This document shows, piece after piece, positions 8,394 through 15,881 of a stretch of 64,000 bases of DNA (the stretch's first letter is position 1; each line of letters opens with the position of its first letter). The notes below the pieces were generated by a model. The model was not told the DNA's origin. It made no database searches and saw nothing but the letters and a program-made list of their open reading frames with translations. Position numbers and translations under genes: made by a program. The stretch is from Streptomyces zhihengii (GTDB taxonomy: Bacteria > Actinomycetota > Actinomycetes > Streptomycetales > Streptomycetaceae): positions 1,738,501 to 1,802,500 of the forward strand of contig NZ_JAFEJA010000002.1 in the NCBI RefSeq assembly GCF_016919245.1, in the 5' to 3' direction.

Positions 8394-9376
8394 ATTCCGT
8401 CGCGTTCTTGAAGCGCGAGGTGCGCGTTGTCGTTGTCGGGGCTGGAGTGGCAGGGCTCACCACCGCTGTCGTCCTGGCCGAGGCCGGAGCCTTGGTGCAC
8501 GTGATCGCCGAGCAGGTGCCGGGCGTCACCTCGCTGGCGGCCGGGGCGATGTGGGGACCGTACCTGGTCGAGCCGAAGGACAAGGGCGACCAGTGGGGGC
8601 AGAGGTCCCTGGAGATCTTCCGCAGATTGGCGGAGGACCCGTCCACGGGCGTCCGGCTCACCAGCGGCATCGAGGCGTCCCGCGCGGCCGAGGCACCACC
8701 GGAGTGGGCCACCACCCTGCCCGGCTTCCGGCCGTGCGAGCCGGCCGAACTGCCGGTCGGGTTGTCGGCCGGCTACCGGTTCACGGTGCCGCTGATCGAC
8801 ATGCCCACCTACCTCGCCTACCTTCTGCGCCGGCTCGACGCCGCTGGAGGAACGGTCGACCGGCGGCGCCTGGTCTCGCTCGCGGACGCTGGCCCCGCTG
8901 CCTTGATCGTCAACTGCACGGGCCTGGGTGCCCAGGAACTGGTCCCGGACCATGACCTCTGGCCCATCCGCGGCCAGCACGTCGTCGTCACCAACCCGGG
9001 GCTGACCGAGTTCTTCTCCGAGGACACCGGCCTCTCACAAGACCTGCTGTGCTTCTACCCCCACGGCGACGCCGTTGTCCTGGGCGGCACCGCCATCGAC
9101 GGCGAAGGCAGCCTTGCCCCCGACGAGAAGGCGGCAGCCGGAATCCTCGCTCGCTGTGTCGAGGCCGAACCCCGTCTCGCCAAGGCCCGTGTCCTGGAGC
9201 ACCGGCTCGGCGCCCGGCCGACCCGGGCCATGGTGCGCGTGGAGGCGGAGCGGGCTGAGGACGGCACCGTGGTGGTGCACAATTACGGGCACGGAGGCGC
9301 CGGCGTCACGCTCTCGTGGGGCTGCGCTGAAGAGGCTGCGAGCCTCCTGGCCGCCGACAGGGCAGACAGGTCCTGA
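8390..9376 (+). CDS. FAD-dependent oxidase, D-amino-acid-oxidase-like
   Basis: A 328-residue flavoprotein starting at GTG 8390, overlapping the NUDIX stop by four bases. The FAD motif VVVVGAGVAGLTTAVVLAEAG sits near residues 12-32. Later features fit D-amino-acid oxidases: SLAAGAMWGPYL, IVNCTGLGAQEL, PIRGQHVVV, and the C-terminal VHNYGHGGAGVTLSWGCAEEA. These enzymes oxidise D-amino or imino acids, producing peroxide. No signal peptide is present. It is the last gene of the run and a strong terminator follows about 95 bases downstream. Glycine-oxidase-like activity is an alternative. Confidence 0.87.
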   Translation: MNSVAFLKREVRVVVVGAGVAGLTTAVVLAEAGALVHVIAEQVPGVTSLAAGAMWGPYLVEPKDKGDQWGQRSLEIFRRLAEDPSTGVRLTSGIEASRAAEAPPEWATTLPGFRPCEPAELPVGLSAGYRFTVPLIDMPTYLAYLLRRLDAAGGTVDRRRLVSLADAGPAALIVNCTGLGAQELVPDHDLWPIRGQHVVVTNPGLTEFFSEDTGLSQDLLCFYPHGDAVVLGGTAIDGEGSLAPDEKAAAGILARCVEAEPRLAKARVLEHRLGARPTRAMVRVEAERAEDGTVVVHNYGHGGAGVTLSWGCAEEAASLLAADRADRS

Positions 9377-9469
9377 AGGACCAGCCGGAGATGCCTTCCC
9401 GGAGGTCCGCCTCACTGGCATTACGGGCGACAGCCACCAGCTGATCGGTGCCCTGGGCGGGTGCCTCTG

Positions 9470-9511
9470 ACACGAACGGCAGCCGCGGATGATCCCGGCT
9501 GCCGTTCGTGT
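9470..9511 (+). terminator. Strong hairpin terminator after the enzyme run
   Basis: Two perfectly complementary 16-base arms (ACACGAACGGCAGCCG and its complement) flank a 10-base loop and are followed by TTGTG. It closes the rightward enzyme operon and also separates it from the leftward IS relic. Confidence 0.8.
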
Positions 9512-9570
9512 TGTGCGAGGTTCCCAGGCCAGCCTGCTGTCGGGTCGACCGGTGCTACGGGCTCAGGTGC

Positions 9571-9761
9571 CTAGGTGTATTGCCCGGTGAGGTTGGGGAC
9601 GCGGCTGGCGGGTGGTTTGCCTGCGAGCGCGGTGTGTCCGCGGTGGTGATTGTAGGAGTGGAGCCAGCCGGGGAAGGCGTCGCGTCGTTCCTGTTCTGAA
9701 CGGTAGGGGCGGGCGTAGGCCCATTCGTCGAGCAGGTGCGGTTGAGGCGTTCGACCTTGCC
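9571..9761 (-). pseudogene. IS481-family transposase relic, C-terminal part
   Basis: Read leftward, this encodes the end of an IS481 integrase: GKVERLNRT, then after a one-base deletion LLDEWAYARPYRSEQ, PGWLHSYNHHRGHT and ALAGKPPASRVPNLTGQYT before a TAG at 9571-9573. The reading frame breaks between Arg-Thr and Leu-Leu, where a single base is missing. The upstream half of the same catalytic domain (ending RPYRPQTN) lies at 11096-11209. The IS110-family element between them splits the RPQTN-GKVER motif exactly, so that insertion occurred in an IS481 gene. Confidence 0.85.
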
Positions 9762-9790
9762 GATGCTCCTATAGCTGTCAAGGAGGGTTA

Positions 9791-10873
9791 TCAGGCTGCG
9801 GTTGCCAGGTCTCGTTGGGATGGCGGATGGACCGGGATGCGGGGGACGAGCAGGCGGTAGATCTCACGGGCGATGTGCCGTTTCAGACAGCGGATGATCT
9901 CGGACTTTGTCTTGCCTTCGGCTGTCCTGCGAGCGACGTAGGCGCGCGTGCGTGGCTCCCAGGCCATGCGGGTGACCGTGATCATGTAGAGGGCGTGGTT
10001 GGCTTGCCGGTCGCCTCCGCGGTTGAGGCGGTGGCGGCTGGTCTTGCCTGAAGAGGCGGGGATGGGAGCGACTCCGCAGAGGTGCGCGAAGGCCGACTCG
10101 GACCGGAGGCGTTCGGGGTTGTCGCCGACGGCGATGAGTAGCGCTGCGACAGTCCCGGCGCCGAGCCCCTTGACGGCCAAGAGCTCGGCTGCTGCCTGGC
10201 CGACGAGCCTGTGCAGGTGGCGATCGAGCTCTGAGGTCTCGTCGCTGAGCTGTTGATACCGAAGAGCGATGGACTTCATCGCCAGCTTGGTGACCGCGGT
10301 CAGCGTGTCCGGTTCCGCTCCAGCCCGCCAGCGTGTGACGGTGCGGATCAGCTCCGACCGGTGCAGCCCTCGGATGCGCTCGCGGAGAGTGTCGGGAGCC
10401 GTCACGATCAGGGACTTGAGCTGGTTGACGGCCTGAGTGCGGGCTTTCATTGCGCTGCGGCGGGCGACCCTGAGGGTGCGGATCATCTCGACGGCACCAT
10501 CGCCGGTCTTCGGTATGGCCGTAGCGACGCCGGCCTGCACCGCTCGTGCGGCGGCTTCGGCGTCGACTGCGTCGGACTTCCCGCGGCGCCGTCGTGTCTG
10601 GCGGTCGGGTCGGTTGACCTCGACGACTCGATGGCCCCTCTGCCGCATCCACCGCGACAGGCCGGCGCCGTAACACCCGGTGCCCTCCAGGCCCACCTGC
10701 TCGATGATGCCCATGTTCGCCGCCCAGGACTCCAAGGAGGCATATCCCTCTGGCGTCGCAGGAACGGTCAGCGTGCCCAGCCGGCGGCCGAGCTGGTCGA
10801 GAGCGGCAGCGACATGGACGTCGGCGTGGGTGTCGACTCCGAGTGTCACGCTGGTGATGGAACTGCTAAGCAC
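9791..10873 (-). CDS. IS110-family transposase (DEDD recombinase)
   Basis: A 360-residue, apparently intact transposase. GTG 10873 is the preferred start because AGGAGGACAG precedes it directly. The N-terminal RuvC-like DEDD domain shows LGVDTHADVHV (first Asp), GLEGTGCYGAGL (Glu) and GKSDAVDAEAAARA (Asp pair). The C-terminal Tnp2 domain shows LLAVKGLGAGTVAALLIAVGD and FAHLCGVAPIPASSGKTSRHR, containing the serine region used in strand exchange, then NRGGDRQANHALY. No frameshift or internal stop is visible. It acts with a bridge RNA made from the element's left end. Confidence 0.93.
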   Translation of the reverse strand: MLSSSITSVTLGVDTHADVHVAAALDQLGRRLGTLTVPATPEGYASLESWAANMGIIEQVGLEGTGCYGAGLSRWMRQRGHRVVEVNRPDRQTRRRRGKSDAVDAEAAARAVQAGVATAIPKTGDGAVEMIRTLRVARRSAMKARTQAVNQLKSLIVTAPDTLRERIRGLHRSELIRTVTRWRAGAEPDTLTAVTKLAMKSIALRYQQLSDETSELDRHLHRLVGQAAAELLAVKGLGAGTVAALLIAVGDNPERLRSESAFAHLCGVAPIPASSGKTSRHRLNRGGDRQANHALYMITVTRMAWEPRTRAYVARRTAEGKTKSEIIRCLKRHIAREIYRLLVPRIPVHPPSQRDLATAA

Positions 10874-11095
10874 CTGTCCTCCTGGCGGTCCATGTGACTG
10901 GAGCCGCACCGACGGAGCACCGGGGACACAACTGCGATGAGGCGTGGGAGCCAGGCTCTTATCAGGTCACATCCGGCGGTCCGCCGGTGCAGCCGCACGC
11001 GTTCTCCCAATCGACCGACACATCGGCAACAAGGCACGAACGGCCGGTTGGTCTGTGGGTCAGGCCGACCGGAAGAACGCCTTCAGATCCTCGCA
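10874..11095 (-). ncRNA. Putative IS110 bridge RNA region
   Basis: The non-coding left end of the element, upstream of the transposase and in the same direction. It contains, on the RNA-like strand, CAGACCAAC (11055-11047), identical to the nine target bases immediately outside the left junction (11104-11096). CCTTG (11034-11030) lies a little downstream and is complementary to CAAGG in the right target flank. This order is what the left and right target guides of a bridge RNA should show. Boundaries of the transcript and the donor guides are not resolved. Confidence 0.5.
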
Positions 11096-11209
11096 GTTGG
11101 TCTGGGGCCGGTAGGGCCGGGTTCGCTTGTGGGTGATCCCGGCCGCTGCCAGGGCGTCGCGCCAGGCGCGGGAGCGGTAGCAGGAGCCGTTGTCGGTCAG
11201 CTTCTTTAG
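11096..11209 (-). pseudogene. IS481-family transposase relic, central part
   Basis: Read leftward, this encodes LTDNGSCYRSRAWRDALAAA then GITHKRTRPYRPQTN, the second-aspartate region of the DDE integrase core of IS481 transposases. It ends exactly where the IS110-family element begins and continues at 9761. On the other side, similarity stops at about 11209 and an in-frame TGA lies just beyond, so the N-terminal half of the transposase has been lost. Confidence 0.82.
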
Positions 11210-11298
11210 TGATCAGACGACGCGGCGCCGCGGTTCGGCTCCGAGACACTGCCGTGGAGCACGTTCTGCCACCCGCAGTCCGCCGGCGTAATAATGCG

Positions 11299-11329
11299 TT
11301 GACGCCCCAGGCAGGTGTCTTGTTAGCCT
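11299..11329 (+). promoter_or_regulatory. Candidate vegetative promoter for the RNHCP genes
   Basis: TTGACG at 11299-11304 and TAGCCT at 11324-11329 resemble the -35 and -10 boxes of the main sigma factor. The spacer is 19 bases, slightly long; GTTAGC at 11322 would give 17. It lies about 255 bases before the first RNHCP gene and would generate a long leader. Confidence 0.3.
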
Positions 11330-11383
11330 CACGGGGTCGTTGTGATGCGTTCTGGGCCTGCGCGCCCTGGAAGAGGTGTACTG

Positions 11384-11425
11384 ATGTCCCGGCCCGCGCC
11401 GAGTGCGCCTCGCCGTACCGCGTAA
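11384..11425 (+). CDS. Possible 13-residue leader peptide
   Basis: ATG 11384 is preceded by AAGAGG and opens a 13-codon frame (MSRPAPSAPRRTA) ending in TAA, between the candidate promoter and the first RNHCP gene. Proline- and arginine-rich leader peptides can regulate downstream genes through ribosome stalling. Support is limited to position and the ribosome site. Confidence 0.2.
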   Translation: MSRPAPSAPRRTA

Positions 11426-11583
11426 CCGTCCGCCACCTGCGGCTGCCCCATCCTGCGGGCTGCCGCCGGACGTGTCCTCCGGTGCTCTGATCTGCCTGTC
11501 CGCCGCGTTGTCGGGCTGTCTTCTGACGGGGCCACTTGGCCTGCTCTTGCTGTCCTGATCGACTCCCAGCAAGGAGCACCCAG

Positions 11584-11949
11584 GTGTCCAGCCACACCAC
11601 CACCAGCACTCTCGGCCTCAGCACCTTCGCCTGCACCTGGTGCGGGCTGACCGTGTCCGCCTGCGCCGCCGACGGCACTCCGCGCAATCACTGCCCGTCC
11701 TGCCTGCACTCCCTGCACCTTCTCGACCACGTGGAGGGCGGTCCGAGCGATTGCGAGGGCCGGATGTCCCCGATCGCCGTCGCCGTACTCCGCACAGGCG
11801 ACTGGATGGTGATCCACCGCTGCGTTCGCTGCGACGAGCTCACCTCGAACCCGGTGTGCACGGACGACGACCAACTGATCCTGATGCGCATGGCGGTCCG
11901 CCCGCTGGCCCAACCACCCTTCCCGCTCGAAGCGTTCGGAACCCTCTGA
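11584..11949 (+). CDS. RNHCP-domain zinc-binding protein 1
   Basis: A 121-residue protein starting at GTG 11584 behind AAGGAG. It shows the RNHCP signature: FACTWCGLTVS, then PRNHCPSCLHSLHLL, then VIHRCVRCDELTSNPVC. The paired cysteines form CxxC knuckles expected to bind zinc. RNHCP-domain proteins are small, cytosolic and of unknown function, common in actinobacteria. A second, similar gene follows 26 bases later, so the two form an operon of tandem paralogues. Their sequences match at the motif but differ elsewhere, so the duplication is not recent. Confidence 0.88.
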   Translation: MSSHTTTSTLGLSTFACTWCGLTVSACAADGTPRNHCPSCLHSLHLLDHVEGGPSDCEGRMSPIAVAVLRTGDWMVIHRCVRCDELTSNPVCTDDDQLILMRMAVRPLAQPPFPLEAFGTL

Positions 11950-11975
11950 CCGCCCGACAGGGAAGGAGCACTGCC

Positions 11976-12392
11976 ATGGCACGCACCAACAGCAGTCGCG
12001 GGCGGAGCCGTCCGCAGCGGCACAAGGATGTCCTGCACACGCAGGGCGGGCACCGGACAGGCGACTTCCGGTGCACGTCCTGCCGGCTCGACGTGTCGCT
12101 GGACGCACCGGGCACCGCGCACCGCAATCACTGCCCCAACTGCCTGACCAGTCTGCACGTCGACCGGAAGATCCCGGGCGACCGCGACACGGACTGCCAC
12201 GGCCGGATGGAGGCGCTGGGCATGTCCGTCCGCCCGGACGGCGAATGGATGATCATCCACCAGTGCGTCTCCTGCGGCGAGCTCAGCGCCAACCGCATCG
12301 CCGGTGACGACAACCCGCTCGCCCTGGTCCGCCTCGCCCTCAGGCCCCTCGCCGACCCCAAGCACGCCGGCCGCGCCCTGCTCAGCCTGTGA
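11976..12392 (+). CDS. RNHCP-domain zinc-binding protein 2
   Basis: A 138-residue paralogue of the preceding gene, starting at ATG 11976 with GGAAGGAG upstream. The core reads DFRCTSCRLDVSL, HRNHCPNCLTSLHVD and MIIHQCVSCGELSANRIAGD, again with three CxxC-type pairs. It has a basic, serine/arginine-rich N-terminal extension of ~25 residues (SSRGRSRPQRHKDVLH) absent from the first copy, which could contact RNA or DNA. No signal peptide is present. A G/C-rich terminator follows the stop. Function unknown; the tandem arrangement suggests the products may pair. Confidence 0.88.
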   Translation: MARTNSSRGRSRPQRHKDVLHTQGGHRTGDFRCTSCRLDVSLDAPGTAHRNHCPNCLTSLHVDRKIPGDRDTDCHGRMEALGMSVRPDGEWMIIHQCVSCGELSANRIAGDDNPLALVRLALRPLADPKHAGRALLSL

Positions 12393-12410
12393 TCCGACCG
12401 TGCCGACCGC

Positions 12411-12444
12411 GGGCGGGGCGCCCCCTGGAAGCCGCGCCCCGCCC
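12411..12444 (+). terminator. Hairpin terminator after RNHCP genes
   Basis: Complementary ten-base arms (GGGCGGGGCG and CGCCCCGCCC) flank a 14-base loop 18 bases past the stop of the second RNHCP gene. There is no T-run, as is usual in Streptomyces. Confidence 0.55.
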
Positions 12445-12829
12445 ACGGCCCCCACCCCCGAACGTCACCACTGCCCCAGGGAGCGTCCCCGTCCTCGGCA
12501 CCCGTGTCAGCCAAAGTGGCACCCCTCTGGCGAAGGGGAACAGGTCAGTTCTGGGGTGGCCTCAGGACCGTCCGGCGGGCAGGTCGCATGAGCGACCGTT
12601 CATGCCCGTCGCTCGGTGCCGGGGGTGGCGGCCGCGTCGTGGAGCAGTTGCAGGACGCGCCGCAGGTCAGGGCGTTTGCCGGTTCCCGCACCGGGAGTCC
12701 CCGTGCGTCCCCTTTCTCGTCAGGGAGCCGTTCCCGGACGGCTCGTCCGGGCTTCCCGTCCGTCGGCGTTGACTTGTCGCAAGTCTTGAAGCACCCTCTT
12801 GAGGCAAGACCTGAGACAAGGGGGGCGCC
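12445..12829. other. Intergenic region ahead of the membrane protein/GntR pair
   Basis: No gene is seen. The right end carries the candidate operator at 12771-12809. Confidence 0.4.
12771..12809 (+). promoter_or_regulatory. Candidate operator for the GntR (YtrA-type) regulator
   Basis: GACTTG-TCG-CAAGTC at 12771-12785 is a perfect inverted repeat. A second wider pair, GTCTTG (12783) and CAAGAC (12804), overlaps it. The cluster sits 20-60 bases before the membrane-protein start, where an autoregulating GntR protein encoded in the same operon would be expected to bind. Confidence 0.45.
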
Positions 12830-13678
12830 GTGCCGACCGTATCTCCGCGGGGTGACCGAAAGCCGCCTGACGAGCTCGAGCGGGCCCGCCTGTGGCTGGC
12901 GGGGCACGGCCTGGGCGAGATCCCGCCGACGGCCGCGCTGGCACGGCGTCTGGCCGTGCGGCAGAGCTGCCGCCTGGCCGGGAGTCTGCTGCTGGCCGGC
13001 TTCATCCTCGCGGTCGCCCTCGTCTACACCGTCAGCAACGATCCTGCCACCGACCCGTCTGGCCCGTCCCTGCCACCGTCCGCGTCCCTGCTGCTCCTGA
13101 CAGCGGTCGTTGCCGGGCTCGTCGCGGTCCAGGCGCTGCTGGACCGGCGCGTGCGCAGGATCGATCGGCAGGTGGCCGCGGCGCTGCCGCGCCGGGCGGC
13201 CCATCCTGTCCGCGTCGGCTGGCGCGCCGTGCTCGGCCGGCCCCGTGCCGCCCTCGTGGCCGGCACGTTCGCCGGTGCGGCGGCGCTGACCGCCGGAGCG
13301 CTGACATCGGCGGATCCCGGCGTCCGGTACGGGGCTGCCGTTGTGCTTATCGCACTGTGCGGGGTCGCGGCCGTCGTGCTGGTCCAGCTCCGCCATGTCC
13401 TGACGCGCCCGGCCGTGGCCGATGACGAGGCATCACTGACCGCCGACGTCATCCTGCGGATCGAGGACGCCCGCGAGACCGCCACGCCCACCATGGTCTG
13501 GTGCCTGCCCTGGTACCTGCCTACGGCGGCGGCGCCGGGCACCGCCTTCGGCTGGTGGACGGTGTCCTGGATCGTCCTGATCGTCGTCGGCGCCGTCGTG
13601 CTCGTAGCGGCCAATCTCGCGGACCACCGCAGAGGCGGCCTGGCTGCGGCTCACCGCGAGCGGCTGGTGAACCCGTGA
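12830..13678 (+). CDS. Multi-pass membrane protein linked to a GntR regulator
   Basis: A 282-residue protein starting at GTG 12830. It contains about six hydrophobic segments: ~49-67 (AGSLLLAGFILAVALVYTV), ~83-100, ~143-158, ~168-188 and two near the C-terminus around ~240-260. The N-terminus is soluble and basic. No transporter motif or ATP-binding domain is present. The stop overlaps the GTG of the GntR gene (GTGA), so both are made together. In related cassettes YtrA-type regulators control membrane proteins and ABC transporters that respond to envelope stress; no ABC ATPase is present here. I infer an envelope-stress or transport role but cannot name it. Confidence 0.7.
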   Translation: MPTVSPRGDRKPPDELERARLWLAGHGLGEIPPTAALARRLAVRQSCRLAGSLLLAGFILAVALVYTVSNDPATDPSGPSLPPSASLLLLTAVVAGLVAVQALLDRRVRRIDRQVAAALPRRAAHPVRVGWRAVLGRPRAALVAGTFAGAAALTAGALTSADPGVRYGAAVVLIALCGVAAVVLVQLRHVLTRPAVADDEASLTADVILRIEDARETATPTMVWCLPWYLPTAAAPGTAFGWWTVSWIVLIVVGAVVLVAANLADHRRGGLAAAHRERLVNP

Positions 13679-14052
13679 TCGTCATCGACCCGGCCTCGGC
13701 CGTCCCACCCTTCGAGCAGCTCCGCGCCCAGCTCGCCCAGCAGATCCTGGACCACACGCTGGTCGTGGGCACCCGGCTGCCGACCATCCGCCGCCTCGCC
13801 GCGGACCTCGGGCTGGCCGCCAACACCGTCGGCCGCGCCTACCGGGAACTTGAGGAGGCAGGGCTGATCGAGACCCGCAGAGCAGCCGGCTCCTTCGTCT
13901 CCGCGGCCGGTGAGAACGCACGCGCCCAGGCACATCGCGCGGCTGCCGACTACGCCGCCGTCATCGCCCGCACCGGCATCGGCGCCGATGAGGCCCTCCG
14001 CATCGTGGGTGCCGCACTCGGCCACCGCGCGGCACCCACCCTGACGAACTGA
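13675..14052 (+). CDS. GntR-family regulator, YtrA subfamily
   Basis: A 125-residue regulator starting at GTG 13675, overlapping the membrane-protein stop. The winged-helix domain spans about residues 8-75 (PPFEQLRAQLAQQILDHTL, GTRLPTIRRLAADLGLAANT, VGRAYRELEEAGLIETRR). The C-terminal part is short (~50 residues) and all helical, which is the mark of the YtrA subgroup and leaves no room for a large ligand-binding domain. It probably represses its own operon through the inverted repeat at 12771-12809. Stop is TGA at 14050-14052. Confidence 0.88.
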   Translation: MIVIDPASAVPPFEQLRAQLAQQILDHTLVVGTRLPTIRRLAADLGLAANTVGRAYRELEEAGLIETRRAAGSFVSAAGENARAQAHRAAADYAAVIARTGIGADEALRIVGAALGHRAAPTLTN

Positions 14053-14328
14053 CGGCCGGGTCGAGCCCGCGGCGCCGGTGCGCCGGCGCTGTGCCCGTCG
14101 GACGCACATTCCGCGGTGGCGAGGGGCGGCAGGTGTGGGCATCGGCCGACAGAGCGCCGGGCAAGGAAACGGATCTGGGCGGGAGGGCCGGCCGAGCCGG
14201 CGATCTGTCTCCCACGCGCGTCAGACCAGGGAGAAGACGAAGGACGCCTTCCACCGCTGACCCCGAAACACGGACCGCGGCCGGGGCCGCCGCGCCCCGA
14301 GGGCGGCCCCCCGGGGCGGGGCAGTGGA

Positions 14329-15495
14329 TCAGGGCTGCCGGGGCCGGTCCTCGCACAGCGCGGTGTCGATCAGCAGCGCCCGCTCGCTGCCCGGGGCGTT
14401 GAACTGCGCGAGCACGTTGGTCACCAGCGACGCGTGGCGGCCGTCCTCGGTCACCAGCGTCATGGTGCTGAAGCCCGGGGCGCCGCCGTCGTGCCCCCAC
14501 GCCACGCCGCCGCACGTCAGTGGAACGCGGACCAGACCGAGGCCGTAGCCGCTGCCGTGCGTGTCGGTGTCCACCGCTGCCCGCATCTCCGCCAGCATCC
14601 CGGGGGAGAGGAGCCGGCCGCCGATCAGAGCCCGGTAGAAGGTGCTCAGGTCCTCCAGGGTGGACACCACCGCGCCGGCTCCGCTGTAGAGGGTGGGGTC
14701 CGCCTCGGTCGCGGGGAACCACACGAAGAACCCTCCGACCCGCACCCCGTGGTAGCCCCTGACCGCGGGAGAGGGCAGCGAGCGCTCGCCGGGCGCGGCG
14801 AACACGGTGCGTGTGAGGCCGAGGGGAGTGATGACCCGATCGGTGACGGCCTCGTGGACCGGCTGCCCCGTGATCCGCTCGATCAGCAGGCTGAGGACGA
14901 GGTAGTTGGTGTTGGAGTACGTGTACCGGGCCCCCGGCACGGCGACCGGCGCGAACGCCAGGCCCTTGCGGATCGAGGCCGTCAGGTCGTAGGTGCCGTC
15001 GGGCAGCGGGGCGGGGTGGTTGACGAGAGGGTCGGGGGTGTAGGCGGCGGCCCCGCTGGTGTGCTGGAGCAGATGGCGGACTGTGATCCGGGTGCCGTCG
15101 TAGCCGTTGCCGGTGACGACGCCCGGCAGGTACGTCTCGATCGGCTCGTCCGGCGATACCTTCCCCTCGTCCACCAGCTGGAGCACGACGGCCGCTGTGA
15201 AGGTCTTGGTCTGGCTGCCCGAGCGCAGGTACTCGTCCGCCTGGACGGGGCGGTTCGCGCCGGTGGTGCTGGTACCCGCGGACAGTGTCCAGGAACTGTT
15301 CCCGTCCCCCGCGTACACGGCCGCGCCGGGGCCTCCTCTTGCCTGGAACGCTTGGAGCGCGGCAAGCGTCGCCGGGTGCGCCTCGTCGGCCGTGTCGGCG
15401 CGTGCTGCCGGTGCCGAGACCGTCAGCAGTGCCGTGCACACCACTGCGGCCGTGATCGCGGGGAGAGTCGTCCCGCGCGTGCGGTTCCTTGCCAT
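14329..15495 (-). CDS. Secreted serine hydrolase (beta-lactamase/D-Ala-D-Ala carboxypeptidase family)
   Basis: A 388-residue penicillin-binding-type serine hydrolase. A Sec signal peptide fills residues ~1-33 (AAVVCTALLTVSAPAARA). The catalytic set is complete: Ser94-x-x-Lys97 (SGSQTKTF), Tyr193-Ser-Asn (YTYSNTNYL) and H335-D-G (WGHDGGAPG). Such enzymes cleave D-alanyl-D-alanine peptides or related amide and ester bonds outside the membrane. The length and the HDGGAPGFSTM context fit class C-like D,D-peptidases. It is a single gene read leftward, with no partner beside it. Confidence 0.92.
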   Translation of the reverse strand: MARNRTRGTTLPAITAAVVCTALLTVSAPAARADTADEAHPATLAALQAFQARGGPGAAVYAGDGNSSWTLSAGTSTTGANRPVQADEYLRSGSQTKTFTAAVVLQLVDEGKVSPDEPIETYLPGVVTGNGYDGTRITVRHLLQHTSGAAAYTPDPLVNHPAPLPDGTYDLTASIRKGLAFAPVAVPGARYTYSNTNYLVLSLLIERITGQPVHEAVTDRVITPLGLTRTVFAAPGERSLPSPAVRGYHGVRVGGFFVWFPATEADPTLYSGAGAVVSTLEDLSTFYRALIGGRLLSPGMLAEMRAAVDTDTHGSGYGLGLVRVPLTCGGVAWGHDGGAPGFSTMTLVTEDGRHASLVTNVLAQFNAPGSERALLIDTALCEDRPRQP

Positions 15496-15653
15496 GGTCG
15501 GTGCTCCTCGGTTCGGGTGCGATGTGTCAACTGCGGTCGGTTTCGGCCGCGAGGGACGCCGTCACGCGGCGGACGGGGACGTTGCCGGACACATGGCCAA
15601 CTCCTGCTCATTGGTCGGCGTTGCGGCTCCGGGGCCCTTCCCGTGGGCGGGAA

Positions 15654-15881
15654 TCAGCGCTGGCACGCGGCCGGAAGTACCAGCACGAGGGAGAGAAGGA
15701 CCAGGACGAGCAGGCATCCCGATCCTCCTTCGGGGTCCTTCTCGTCGATCTCGATCCGTCCTCCGAGCGCGATGCGCGGATGCTCGGCCACGTAGTGGTC
15801 GAGGTGCTTCCGCTCGGCCTCGGACTGACGAAGCCACGAGGTCCGGTGACGGCATTCACCGCACCAGTAGCGATAGGCCAT
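15654..15881 (-). CDS. Small zinc-ribbon-like protein with C-terminal membrane helix
   Basis: A 75-residue protein starting at ATG 15881 behind GGGAGT. The N-terminal YRYWCGECRHRTSW carries a CxxC and is followed by a His-rich stretch (HLDHYVAEHP) that could complete a zinc site. The last ~18 residues (CLLVLVLLSLVLVLPAAC) form one hydrophobic helix. A tail-anchored cytoplasmic zinc domain is the simplest reading. Function unknown. Confidence 0.65.
   Translation of the reverse strand: MAYRYWCGECRHRTSWLRQSEAERKHLDHYVAEHPRIALGGRIEIDEKDPEGGSGCLLVLVLLSLVLVLPAACQR

Larger units (their letters stand above)
9762..11095 (-). mobile_element. IS110-family insertion sequence (about 1334 bp)
   Basis: The borders were inferred by joining the two halves of the interrupted IS481 catalytic motif: removing 9762-11095 restores RPYRPQTN-GKVERLNR in frame. 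The element has no terminal inverted repeats or clear target duplication, as expected for IS110. It has a very short non-coding right end (29 bases after the transposase stop) and a long left end (~222 bases before its start), the layout of elements that encode a bridge RNA upstream of the transposase. One base at each border is ambiguous. Confidence 0.8.
11210..11583. other. Leader region upstream of RNHCP genes
   Basis: No full-size gene is seen. The region carries the candidate promoter and the very short frame annotated separately, and otherwise appears to be a transcribed leader beginning just beyond the IS481 relic. Confidence 0.4.
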
